Assembly (NCBI RefSeq): GCF_030036535.1 | Contig: NZ_CP080387.1 | Span: forward strand, 2,929,046-2,993,045 | Direction: 5' to 3' | DNA from: Agrobacterium cucumeris | GTDB taxonomy: Bacteria; Pseudomonadota; Alphaproteobacteria; Rhizobiales; Rhizobiaceae | DNA: 64,000 nt | Shown here: positions 57,006 to 64,000 of the stretch, in pieces | How the letters are laid out: the number at the start of each line of letters is the position of its first letter | How positions within the stretch are numbered: the first letter of the stretch is position 1 | Notes under the pieces: generated by a model | Told to the model about the DNA's origin: nothing | Databases searched by the model: none | The model's input: the letters and a program-made list of their open reading frames with translations, nothing else | Made by a program: the position numbers and the translations under genes

Positions 57006-57968
57006 TCACATGCCGGGCGTTTCGCCTGAATTGTCTTTTGTGTTTCGACCGATGATCTGGCGAACGCCTTCCTTGGTGAAGGGCTGAAAAAGCTGGGGCA
57101 GAAAGCCCTTCGCAATTTGCCCCTTGATACCGATATTGGTGGAGGAGGGGCGATCGGGATTGAAATAGCTGCCGAACAGCTGGTCGAATATGACGAGATT
57201 CTCGCCGTAATTGGTGTTTCCCTCGGGAAGCTCCTTGGAATGATGCCAGCGGTGCAGCCGCGGTGTGCTGAACACATAGTCCAGCGGGCCAGTTTTCATA
57301 TCGACATTGCAATGGGTCAGAATGCCGATGAAGGCGGTAACGGCGCCAAGCCACCAGAAAACGTGCAAGGGTGCGCCCATCAAATAGAGCGGAAGCTGAC
57401 TGAGCGCGATCTTGAAGAGCGAATCCGCCACATGAAAGCGACCGGTATTGACCACCCAGAGCCGGACAACGCTGTGGTGCAGGGCATGGAAACGCCAGAA
57501 GAACACGGTCTCATGCGCGATACGGTGCGCCCAGTAGAGGCCAAATTCAGCGATGGTGACCGCAAGTGCGACCTGAATGATCATCGGCAGGTCGGAGGGC
57601 CACAGATTGAACCGCATCGCCGCAAGCGGCTGCAGCACATTGGCGGTCAGCATCGGAAAGATTGCTCCCGCAACGGCGGCAAGCTGGACAAGGCCCTTGG
57701 TCAACAGGGTGTGGCCAATGCTGGTCGCGGTTTCGCCATCGCCCTGAAGCCACTGAACCTCATAGGGGATATAACGTTCCAGGAGAAACAGGCTCAACAC
57801 CGCGCCCGCATAGACGCAGAGAAACGCCATGATGGGATGGCTGCTGTTGAAGGCGAAATAGGAGCCGACAAGGCCGAAGAAAAACACCATCGGCCACGAA
57901 CAATAGACAAGGGCCTGTTTCACTGCCTGAGTTTTTGCCATGAATTTCAATTCCCGTCCGGCAATCAT
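57006..57968 (-). CDS. Sterol desaturase/fatty acid hydroxylase-family membrane protein
   Basis: A 311-320-residue membrane-bound di-iron oxygenase. Histidine boxes are visible: HRIAHE and FHALHHS (about 167-187), THCNVD (about 238) and RLHRWHHSKE (about 253-262), with several membrane segments before them. In rhizobia relatives hydroxylate ornithine lipids or sterol-like lipids; the substrate here is not known. The first ATG (57968) overlaps the stop of the small repeat-peptide gene as ATGA, and an alternative ATG is at 57941. Confidence 0.87.
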   Translation of the reverse strand: MIAGRELKFMAKTQAVKQALVYCSWPMVFFFGLVGSYFAFNSSHPIMAFLCVYAGAVLSLFLLERYIPYEVQWLQGDGETATSIGHTLLTKGLVQLAAVAGAIFPMLTANVLQPLAAMRFNLWPSDLPMIIQVALAVTIAEFGLYWAHRIAHETVFFWRFHALHHSVVRLWVVNTGRFHVADSLFKIALSQLPLYLMGAPLHVFWWLGAVTAFIGILTHCNVDMKTGPLDYVFSTPRLHRWHHSKELPEGNTNYGENLVIFDQLFGSYFNPDRPSSTNIGIKGQIAKGFLPQLFQPFTKEGVRQIIGRNTKDNSGETPGM

Positions 57969-58270
57969 CTACCATTCAACCAGCGACGCAACTCTCCGCA
58001 GGATCGCGGTTGCCCGTCGCTGACGCGCCCGTCCCTGCATGGATCGGTGCGCAGGGGCCGCATCGGCCGATAATAATCCCACTCCCTGCGACCATACCTG
58101 TCACTGCGTCGCAATTCCCGTTTCAGCTCGTCGCAACTGCGCGGCTTGCCATCGCTTATGCTGCCGTCCGTACAGGGATCGTAGACCCTGTGTTGCGCCA
58201 TTGCTTCCGGCACTGCGACCGGTTGAAGACTGAAGAATAGCGAACCAACCAGAAGGATTAACAGTCGCAT
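57965..58270 (-). CDS. Small exported protein with two internal repeats
   Basis: A 101-residue protein with a signal peptide (about 1-25, ending PEAMA). The rest holds two ~25-residue repeats: DPCTDGSISDGKPRSCDELK (about 31-50) and DPCRDGRVSDGQPRSCGELR (about 76-95), each with two Cys. A charged, Tyr/Arg-rich linker joins them. No family recognised. The stop overlaps the next gene's first ATG as ATGA. Confidence 0.72.
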   Translation of the reverse strand: MRLLILLVGSLFFSLQPVAVPEAMAQHRVYDPCTDGSISDGKPRSCDELKRELRRSDRYGRREWDYYRPMRPLRTDPCRDGRVSDGQPRSCGELRRWLNGR

Positions 58271-58421
58271 AGGCCACCTGTTTCGTTGAGAAGGTCAGGT
58301 CACTATTCTTCGTTAGATTGCATGAGCATGGCATGCGGTCGTCACGTCGGTTTGAAAGGTGGTTTTTGGTAACTGAGGTGCCCAACCGTGACATCGCGCA
58401 CCTCCAAGGCTCAGATATGTC

Positions 58422-59996
58422 TTAGCTGATTCGGATGGCAATATAGAGAAGCGTCAGCGCAATCACCCAGAGCGCAATCCGCCCCCATTTGGTATGGCGC
58501 GCTTCCGCCTTGCCGATGGCTTCGGCTGTCTGGGCATCAAAACGCAGGCCATTCTCGCTCATATACATTAGCTCGGAATGCAGCTTTTCCGTCTTGGCGG
58601 CGATCTCGGGTGCCGCTTCTGCAAGCTTTAGAGCGGCCTTCATGCCGTCTTTCAGATCGGTGACGATGCGCTTGGGACCGAGATTGTCCCTGATCCAGCC
58701 GCCGACGACCGGATCGGCCGCCTTCCACATGTTGAAGCGCGGGTTGAGCATGCGTGATACGCCTTCCACAACCACCATGGTCTTTTGCAGCATCACCAGT
58801 TCCGGCCGCGTCTCCATGTCGAAAAGCTCGGTCACTTCGAACAGCAGGGTCAACAGCTTGCCCATGGAGATCGTCTCGGCCGGCTGGCCGTGGATCGGCT
58901 CGCCAATGGCGCGGATCGCCTGTGCGAAGCTGGCTTTATCGTGATGGCCCGGCACATAACCGGCCTCGAAATGCACCTCTGCCACCCGCATGTAATCGCG
59001 CGTGATAAAGCCATAGAGGATTTCGGCGAGGAAGCGGCGTTCCTTTTTGCCGAGCCGGCCGGCAATGCCCATATCCACGGCGACGATCATGCCCTTGTCA
59101 TCGACGAAGAGATTGCCGGGATGCATGTCGGCATGGAAAAAGCCGTCGCGCAGCGTGTGCCGCAGGAAAGACTGGATCAGCGTGTCGGCCAGTTGGTTCA
59201 GGTCGTGACCGGCGGCCTTCAGCCCCTCGATATCCGACATCTTGACGCCGTCGATCCACTCCATGGTAACGACATCGCGGCCGGTGCGTTCCCAGTCGAC
59301 TTCCGGAACACGGAAACCGGGATCATCCTTTGTGTTTTCGGCAAGCTCGGAAAGGGCGGCGGCCTCGAGCCGCAGATCCATCTCGATCTTGGTTGTCTGT
59401 TCCAGCGTGCGTGTCACCTCGACCGGCCGCAGACGGCGGGCTGAACGGACAAAGCGCTGCTGCAGGTCGGCGATCAGATACATCGCCTCCAGATCGTTCT
59501 GGAAACGCTGGCGCACGCCGGGACGAATGACCTTGACGGCCACCTTGCGTGGTCCCTTCGGCGTATCCACCATTGCCGGATGAACCTGGGCGATGGAGGC
59601 GGCCGCGATCGGGTCACCGAATTCCCTGTAGAGGTCGGAAACCGTGCGTCCGAGCGAACCTTCGATATTAGCCTTGGCCGCGGCAGCCGGGAAAAATGCC
59701 ATGCGATCCTGAAGGCTTGCGAGATCGTCGGCGAAATCGGCCCCCACCACGTCCGGGCGGGTGGCCAGAAACTGGCCCATCTTCACGTAAGACGGTCCAA
59801 GCCGCTCGACGGCCGTTGCCAGCCGGTCGCTACGCTGCGCCCGTTTGGCCTTGCTGCGGGCGAAGGGCTTCAGCAACGCTTTCAGCATTTGCGCGGGAGC
59901 AGGAAGGTCGTCGGAGGGCAGGGCCAGCACGACGCCTTCGCGCACGAGAACCCAGCCAACCCTTGCGAGGCGGAAATATGCGCCCAAAGTGCTCAT
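58422..59996 (-). CDS. ubiB: Ubiquinone biosynthesis ATPase/kinase-like protein UbiB
   Basis: ABC1/ADCK-type atypical kinase needed for ubiquinone synthesis. The 524 residues carry the KxGQ motif (YVKMGQFLATRPD, about 70-82), the A-rich loop AAASIAQVHPA (about 130-140), DGFFHADMHPGNLFV (about 280-294) and DMGIAGRLG, the atypical catalytic Asp set. A C-terminal membrane segment (IALWVIALTLLYIAI) ends it. It lies 36 bases after the ubiE stop in the same operon. Confidence 0.97.
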   Translation of the reverse strand: MSTLGAYFRLARVGWVLVREGVVLALPSDDLPAPAQMLKALLKPFARSKAKRAQRSDRLATAVERLGPSYVKMGQFLATRPDVVGADFADDLASLQDRMAFFPAAAAKANIEGSLGRTVSDLYREFGDPIAAASIAQVHPAMVDTPKGPRKVAVKVIRPGVRQRFQNDLEAMYLIADLQQRFVRSARRLRPVEVTRTLEQTTKIEMDLRLEAAALSELAENTKDDPGFRVPEVDWERTGRDVVTMEWIDGVKMSDIEGLKAAGHDLNQLADTLIQSFLRHTLRDGFFHADMHPGNLFVDDKGMIVAVDMGIAGRLGKKERRFLAEILYGFITRDYMRVAEVHFEAGYVPGHHDKASFAQAIRAIGEPIHGQPAETISMGKLLTLLFEVTELFDMETRPELVMLQKTMVVVEGVSRMLNPRFNMWKAADPVVGGWIRDNLGPKRIVTDLKDGMKAALKLAEAAPEIAAKTEKLHSELMYMSENGLRFDAQTAEAIGKAEARHTKWGRIALWVIALTLLYIAIRIS

Positions 59997-60032
59997 GCTT
60001 ATGCCTGTCTCCTGCTTCTGCTGGCCATGCTC

Positions 60033-60809
60033 TTAAAGCTTCCAGCCGGAATGCAGGGCGGCGATGCCGCCTGTGTAGTTGGTGTAGGACACGCGGGAGA
60101 AGCCTGCGGTGCGGATCATCGCCGCGAAATCCTCCTGATTGGGGAATTTGCGGATCGACTCGACCAGATATTGATAGGGTTCGGCGTCGCCGGTGATCAT
60201 CTTGCCAAATTGCGGAATGGCGTTGAACGACCAGGCGTCATAGACGCGATCGAGCAGCGGCATTTCGACCTCTGAAAATTCCAGTACCAGCAGCCGCCCG
60301 CCACGTTTCAGCACGCGATGGGCCTCCTTCAGCGCGACATCGATGCGCGGCACGTTGCGAATGCCGAAAGCGACCGTATAGGCGTCGAATGAATTCGCCT
60401 CGAAGGGCAGTTCTTCGGCATTGGCCTCAACGAAGGTCAGATTGTCGGAAAGCTTCTTTTTTGCCGCACGTTCCTCGCCGACCGCCAGCATCGAGCCATT
60501 GATGTCGAGAACGGTGGCGTGCGCCAGACGGTTGGAGGCCTCAACGATGCGAAACGCGATATCGCCGGTGCCACCCGCCACGTCCAGAACCCTGTAGGAA
60601 GCATCCTTGCGCGGCGAAAGCGAAGAGACCATGGCGTCCTTCCACAGCCGGTGCAGGCCCGCCGACATCACGTCGTTCATGATGTCGTAGCGCTTGGCCA
60701 CCTTGTGGAAGACCTCGTTGACCAGCCCCTGCTTTTTGCCTTCGTCCACCTTGTGGAAGCCATAGGACGTTTCCATGCCGCCTTCTGCGGTCGTACGGGC
60801 GTCGGTCAT
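60033..60809 (-). CDS. ubiE: Demethylmenaquinone/2-methoxy-6-polyprenylphenol methyltransferase
   Basis: SAM-dependent C-methyltransferase of ubiquinone synthesis. The 258 residues show the UbiE signature [28 protein letters not shown] (partly quoted by position, about 29-56), the SAM loop [15 protein letters not shown] (about 70-84) and [20 protein letters not shown]. The start at 60809 has GGAG seven bases upstream; 11 earlier codons are unsupported. First gene of ubiE-ubiB, divergent from mutM. Confidence 0.97.
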   Translation of the reverse strand: MTDARTTAEGGMETSYGFHKVDEGKKQGLVNEVFHKVAKRYDIMNDVMSAGLHRLWKDAMVSSLSPRKDASYRVLDVAGGTGDIAFRIVEASNRLAHATVLDINGSMLAVGEERAAKKKLSDNLTFVEANAEELPFEANSFDAYTVAFGIRNVPRIDVALKEAHRVLKRGGRLLVLEFSEVEMPLLDRVYDAWSFNAIPQFGKMITGDAEPYQYLVESIRKFPNQEDFAAMIRTAGFSRVSYTNYTGGIAALHSGWKL

Positions 60810-60951
60810 CGTCTGTCTCCATTTTATTGCGTGGCGGACCATAGCGGAAACGCCATGGCGACGCTATCTGTTGCCGCATCGCCTGGGCGCGACATTTCGC
60901 GTGCATTGTATAGACCACATGGTCCTAACGATAAACTGCCGGATAAGCCAG

Positions 60952-61848
60952 ATGCCAGAATTGCCAGAAGTCGAAACTGTCAGACGCGGTCTTGCCCCCG
61001 CCATGGAAGGGGCAAGGGTTCGCAAACTCCACCTTGGCCGCGCCGATCTGCGTTTTCCGTTCCCGGAGGATTTCGCGACGCTGATCGAAGGCAAAACGAT
61101 CATATCGCTTGGACGCCGGGCGAAATATCTTTTGATCGAACTGGAGGATGGGCTGACGATCATTGCCCATCTCGGCATGTCCGGCTCGTTTCGTATCGAG
61201 GCGGACGCGGATGAAGCCGGCAATACGCCCGGCACGTTTCATTATGCCCGCTCAAAGGATGGCAAACACGACCATGTCGTCTTTCATCTGGATAAGGGCG
61301 AAGAGCGCGTCTGCGTCATCTATAATGATCCGCGCCGCTTCGGCTTCATGCATCTGGTGGAGCGCAACAAGCTCGATCTCTATCCGGCTTTTGCCGAGCT
61401 TGGGCCGGAACCAACAGGCAATGCATTGAGCGCCGATTATCTGGCGAGCCGGTTTGAGGGCAAGAGCCAGCCCTTGAAAGGCACGCTGCTGGATCAGAAG
61501 GTCATTGCCGGCCTTGGCAATATCTATGTCTGCGAGGCGCTGTGGCGCGCGCATCTTTCTCCCTTGCGGGCAGCGGGAACGCTGGTGACGACATCAGGCA
61601 AGCCCAAAGCGCAGCTCACCGATCTGACGGAAAAAATCCGTGACGTGATCGCGGACGCTATCGCCGCCGGCGGCTCCTCACTCCGCGACCATATACAGAC
61701 AGACGGGACACTCGGTTATTTCCAGCATTCCTTTTCGGTCTACGATCAGGAAGGCCAGCCTTGCCGGACACCCGGCTGCGGGGGTACGGTTGAGAGAGTG
61801 GTACAGGCCGGTCGTTCGACCTTTTATTGCGCCGCCTGCCAGAAGTGA
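60952..61848 (+). CDS. mutM: Formamidopyrimidine-DNA glycosylase
   Basis: Removes 8-oxoguanine and FaPy lesions from DNA. The 298 residues start with the catalytic [13 protein letters not shown] (Pro at residue 2), have the H2TH region [14 protein letters not shown] (about 186-199) and end with the zinc finger CRTPGCGG...FYCAACQK (about 274-298). The ORF begins further upstream, but PELPEVE must follow the start Met, so 60952 is certain. Confidence 0.98.
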   Translation: MPELPEVETVRRGLAPAMEGARVRKLHLGRADLRFPFPEDFATLIEGKTIISLGRRAKYLLIELEDGLTIIAHLGMSGSFRIEADADEAGNTPGTFHYARSKDGKHDHVVFHLDKGEERVCVIYNDPRRFGFMHLVERNKLDLYPAFAELGPEPTGNALSADYLASRFEGKSQPLKGTLLDQKVIAGLGNIYVCEALWRAHLSPLRAAGTLVTTSGKPKAQLTDLTEKIRDVIADAIAAGGSSLRDHIQTDGTLGYFQHSFSVYDQEGQPCRTPGCGGTVERVVQAGRSTFYCAACQK

Positions 61849-61895
61849 CTGAGCCAAGAGTAATGGGCCGGAATAACGGAAAAGGGGAGATTGCC

Positions 61896-62669
61896 GTGGA
61901 CTATGAAACGATACTGGTCGAAAAGCGTGATGAGGTGGGCGTCATAACGCTCAACCGCCCCAAGGCGCTCAACGCTCTCAACTCGGTGCTTCTGAAAGAG
62001 CTGCGGCACATTCTCTCTTCATTCTCCACCGATGATTCCATTGGTGCAATCATCATCACCGGCTCGGAAAAGGCATTTGCCGCAGGCGCCGACATCAAGG
62101 AGATGCAGGGGCTGGATTTTGTCGACGCCTATGTCGGTGATTTTCTCGGCGGCTGGGACGAGGTTGCGTCGACGAGGAAGCCGGTCATCGCCGCCGTTTC
62201 GGGTTTTGCGCTCGGTGGCGGCTGCGAGCTCGCGATGATGTGCGATTTCATCATCGCGTCGGAAACGGCGAAGTTCGGCCAGCCGGAGATCACCCTCGGC
62301 GTCATTCCGGGCATGGGCGGTTCACAGCGGCTGACACGGGCGGTGGGCAAGGCAAAGGCCATGGATCTGGTTCTGACCGGCCGCATGATGGATGCGGCGG
62401 AGGCCGAGCGTTCAGGCCTCGTCTCGCGTATCGTGCCATCCGCAAATCTGATGGAGGAGGCGGTGGAGGCTGCTACCCGCATCGCTTCGCTGTCGCGTGC
62501 CTCGGTTCTTATGGCCAAGGAAAGCGTCAATCGCTCCTTTGAGGTGTCGCTGGCGGAAGGCCTGCGATATGAAAGGCGGTCCTTTCAGTCGCTCTTTGCA
62601 ACGGCGGACCAGAAGGAGGGCATGGCGGCCTTCATCGAAAAACGCAAACCCGTTTTCCGGAATCGCTAA
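61896..62669 (+). CDS. Enoyl-CoA hydratase
   Basis: Crotonase-fold enzyme (257 residues) hydrating trans-2-enoyl-CoA in beta-oxidation. The oxyanion-hole segment [11 protein letters not shown] (about 60-70), [16 protein letters not shown] (about 103-118) and [17 protein letters not shown] (about 127-143) with catalytic Glu are intact. Start is GTG at 61896 with AGGGGAG seven bases before; the longer frame would overlap mutM. Lies 47 bases after mutM. Confidence 0.93.
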   Translation: MDYETILVEKRDEVGVITLNRPKALNALNSVLLKELRHILSSFSTDDSIGAIIITGSEKAFAAGADIKEMQGLDFVDAYVGDFLGGWDEVASTRKPVIAAVSGFALGGGCELAMMCDFIIASETAKFGQPEITLGVIPGMGGSQRLTRAVGKAKAMDLVLTGRMMDAAEAERSGLVSRIVPSANLMEEAVEAATRIASLSRASVLMAKESVNRSFEVSLAEGLRYERRSFQSLFATADQKEGMAAFIEKRKPVFRNR

Positions 62670-62863
62670 GGAGTCGGAATATCGGCGTTTTCCGCCATTT
62701 GCGCGTTGACGGGCGTGCGCTTTAGCGGTATATGCCCGCCCACGGTTAAGGAAAGCCATCCGGCTTGTCCGAAATTACTCCCGCATTCTTGGGTTAAGTG
62801 AGGTCGTCGAACGACCCGATCCTCTGGTTGCGGAATTTGGTTTGAATTCGAAGAGAGGCATAC

Positions 62864-63130
62864 ATGGCCAATACAACTTCGGCGAAAAAGGCGACCCGCA
62901 AGATCGCTCGCCGTACCGCAGTCAACAAGGCTCGCCGTTCGCGCGTTCGCGGCTTCATTCGCAAGGTCGAGGAAGCAATCGCTTCCGGCGATCTGGCTGT
63001 TGCCACCGAAGCTCTGAAGGCTGCTCAGCCTGAGATCCAGCGCGCAGCTACCCGCGGCGTCCTGCATGGCAACACCGCATCCCGCAAGGTGTCGCGTCTC
63101 GCACAGCGCGTTAAGGCTCTTTCGGCCTAA
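62864..63130 (+). CDS. rpsT: Ribosomal protein S20
   Basis: An 88-residue basic protein that binds 16S rRNA. The pattern [20 protein letters not shown] and [13 protein letters not shown]...[19 protein letters not shown] is typical. AGAGAGG precedes the ATG. A clear terminator follows; the next gene is the probable dnaA. Confidence 0.98.
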   Translation: MANTTSAKKATRKIARRTAVNKARRSRVRGFIRKVEEAIASGDLAVATEALKAAQPEIQRAATRGVLHGNTASRKVSRLAQRVKALSA

Positions 63131-63154
63131 TCCGGCTAATCACAAATAACTATT

Positions 63155-63186
63155 CAAAAAGCCTGGTCTTTTGACCGGGCTTTTTG
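63155..63186 (+). terminator. rpsT terminator
   Basis: CAAAAAGCCTGGTC (63155-63168), loop TTTT, GACCGGGCTTTTTG (63173-63186), one U-G pair in the stem, ending in a T-run. Confidence 0.92.
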
Positions 63187-63901
63187 TGATTCTAACTGCC
63201 TGTTAATCATTCCTGCCGTAACGTGACAAACGCGTGTCAGATGGACGACAGGAAATATTGAATAAAAACAATGGCTTGCCGGAGGTCTCTCGGAAAATGG
63301 GAAGCTTTCTCTACGGAAGTCGTGACGAGTTTTGAGTCAAGAAGATTTTTATTTTTTTGCCAAAACAGGCTCTCTAAAATTGCCAAAATTGAATCTCATT
63401 GATTCATAAGCGATTCTGCTTCGGGCCTTGCCCGTGATGCAAAACGGCCTTTGTGAGTCAATGGCCGATCTGAGTTTTTGCAGAAAAAACGCCATTGATC
63501 TCTCCCCACGATCCTGCCTAAATGCATTCCAACAAGGGGTGCGGATCTCAGTCCACAGATTATCTCGATGATCGTATCGACGATATTCACCTTCTTGCTG
63601 GCGGGTCTTTCGGGGCCCGTTTTCTCAGGTCATGGAGCTTTTTGCGCCGTTTCGGTCTCGGAACGGGCAGGGGTTTTTTGTCCTCAAGCATACGCCTTAG
63701 GGTTGTGGCGAAAGGAGCGTCTTTAGCGTGTCGCAGGCCTCTCCATGAGGGGGAGGGAAATGGGATAACCGGCTCGCAAACAAGTAGTAGCCTTTGATGC
63801 TCTTTCGAGGGGAGCACTGAAGGCCGGAATAATACGAGGGGGATCTCTGGCGATCGATTTTTGATCGTCAGGCTATGATTGGCAATTTGAAAGGCGGCAA
63901 T
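63187..63901. other. Long leader between rpsT and the probable dnaA
   Basis: About 715 bases without a supported gene. It is AT-rich around 63330-63420 and has a TGAATC-TCATT-GATTCA dyad at 63390-63406 and a CGATC-N7-GATCG dyad at 63851-63867. I see no TTATCCACA-type DnaA boxes. A minus-strand ORF (63587-63907) looks spurious. Confidence 0.55.
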
Positions 63902-64000
63902 ATGCAATTGAATTTGGCGATGGGTGCGGTGGCTGATGGGGACCGCGCACCGAAGGCATGTGATGCAGCTTGCTCTGATGCGGCAGGGGACAAATCGGCA
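63902..64000 (+). CDS. dnaA: Start of a gene cut by the window edge, probably dnaA
   Basis: An ATG at 63902, with AAGG and GGCGG bases about 8-12 upstream, opens a frame of 33 codons (MQLNLAMGAVADGDRA, then acidic/Ala-rich) to the window end. The product part visible is too short to identify. dnaA is inferred because rpsT-dnaA is a conserved neighbourhood in Rhizobiales and because rhizobial DnaA proteins have variable, polar N-termini. If correct, DnaA initiates replication from here. Confidence 0.5.
   Translation, partial: MQLNLAMGAVADGDRAPKACDAACSDAAGDKSA

Noticed and set aside
63187..63901. Replication origin at the dnaA leader
   Set aside because: No cluster of DnaA boxes is visible; in Rhizobiales the origin is usually not next to dnaA.
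63587..63907. Minus-strand 106-codon ORF in the dnaA leader
   Set aside because: No ribosome site, no motif, Pro/Arg-rich shadow-like composition; it also overlaps the start of the probable dnaA.
1..64000. Insertion sequences, prophage, CRISPR, tRNA or rRNA genes
   Set aside because: No transposase, integrase, regularly spaced repeats or tRNA-like T-loop sequence was seen anywhere on either strand by reading.

Overview
The window is an unbroken stretch of core chromosome from an alphaproteobacterium of the Rhizobiaceae, most likely Agrobacterium (A. fabrum/A. tumefaciens group). The basis is the protein set: a short bacterial phospholipid N-methyltransferase of the PmtA type, a single-gene CoaBC, PhoB-type control of ugpBAEC, an rpsT gene followed by the probable start of dnaA, and even, moderately GC-rich codon use throughout. 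I see no insertion sequence, prophage, CRISPR array, tRNA or rRNA. The gene content is mostly housekeeping, with small accessory blocks between. Species-level naming rests on recalled family resemblance, not on a search.

Layout. 1-4.1 kb: tail of a kinase-fold gene overlapping pheS, then pheT. 4.1-10.4 kb: aldo-keto reductases, a GNAT acetyltransferase, a divergent LysR gene, a coupled isochorismatase-like hydrolase plus GlxA-type regulator, and a Gfo/Idh/MocA oxidoreductase. 10.4-21.1 kb: two small membrane proteins, xseA, an enolase-superfamily enzyme with its GntR regulator, a MarR/EamA divergent pair, an M29 aminopeptidase, a YbaK-type deacylase, an ArsC-like protein, a frameshifted 2H phosphoesterase, and a TetR gene. 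21.2-24.5 kb: guaA, an MTA/SAH nucleosidase, a hotdog thioesterase and TspO. 24.5-29.7 kb: a four-gene periplasmic cluster (imelysin, di-haem oxidoreductase, second imelysin, Tat-exported DUF1513 protein) behind an Irr-like box; it is the most system-like part of the window. 29.7-41 kb: rsmB, an RlpA-like protein, an NAD(P)-binding protein, queG, a GST, uppP, an NDUFA9-like protein, DUF1330, pyrF, a histidine phosphatase, pmtA and dnaN. 41.3-51.2 kb: rsmI-yraN-acetyltransferase, ugpBAEC behind a Pho box, a cupin, gshB and a YifB-type ATPase. 51.4-64 kb: cysK, LysE, dut, prfC, coaBC-mmcQ, a sterol-desaturase-family hydroxylase with a small repeat peptide, ubiB-ubiE, mutM, an enoyl-CoA hydratase, rpsT, and the first codons of a probable dnaA.

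Regulation is unusually readable. Perfect or near-perfect operator palindromes sit at the LysR, GntR, MarR and TetR genes; there is an Irr-like box before the imelysin cluster, a Pho box before ugpB, and several clear terminators. One terminator is embedded in the coding end of xseA, and a perfect 18-bp stem follows dnaN. An unexplained pair of dyads built on one heptamer lies upstream of the RlpA-like gene. I did not find a convincing wholly new system; the imelysin/di-haem cluster and the double-dyad leader are the best candidates for follow-up.
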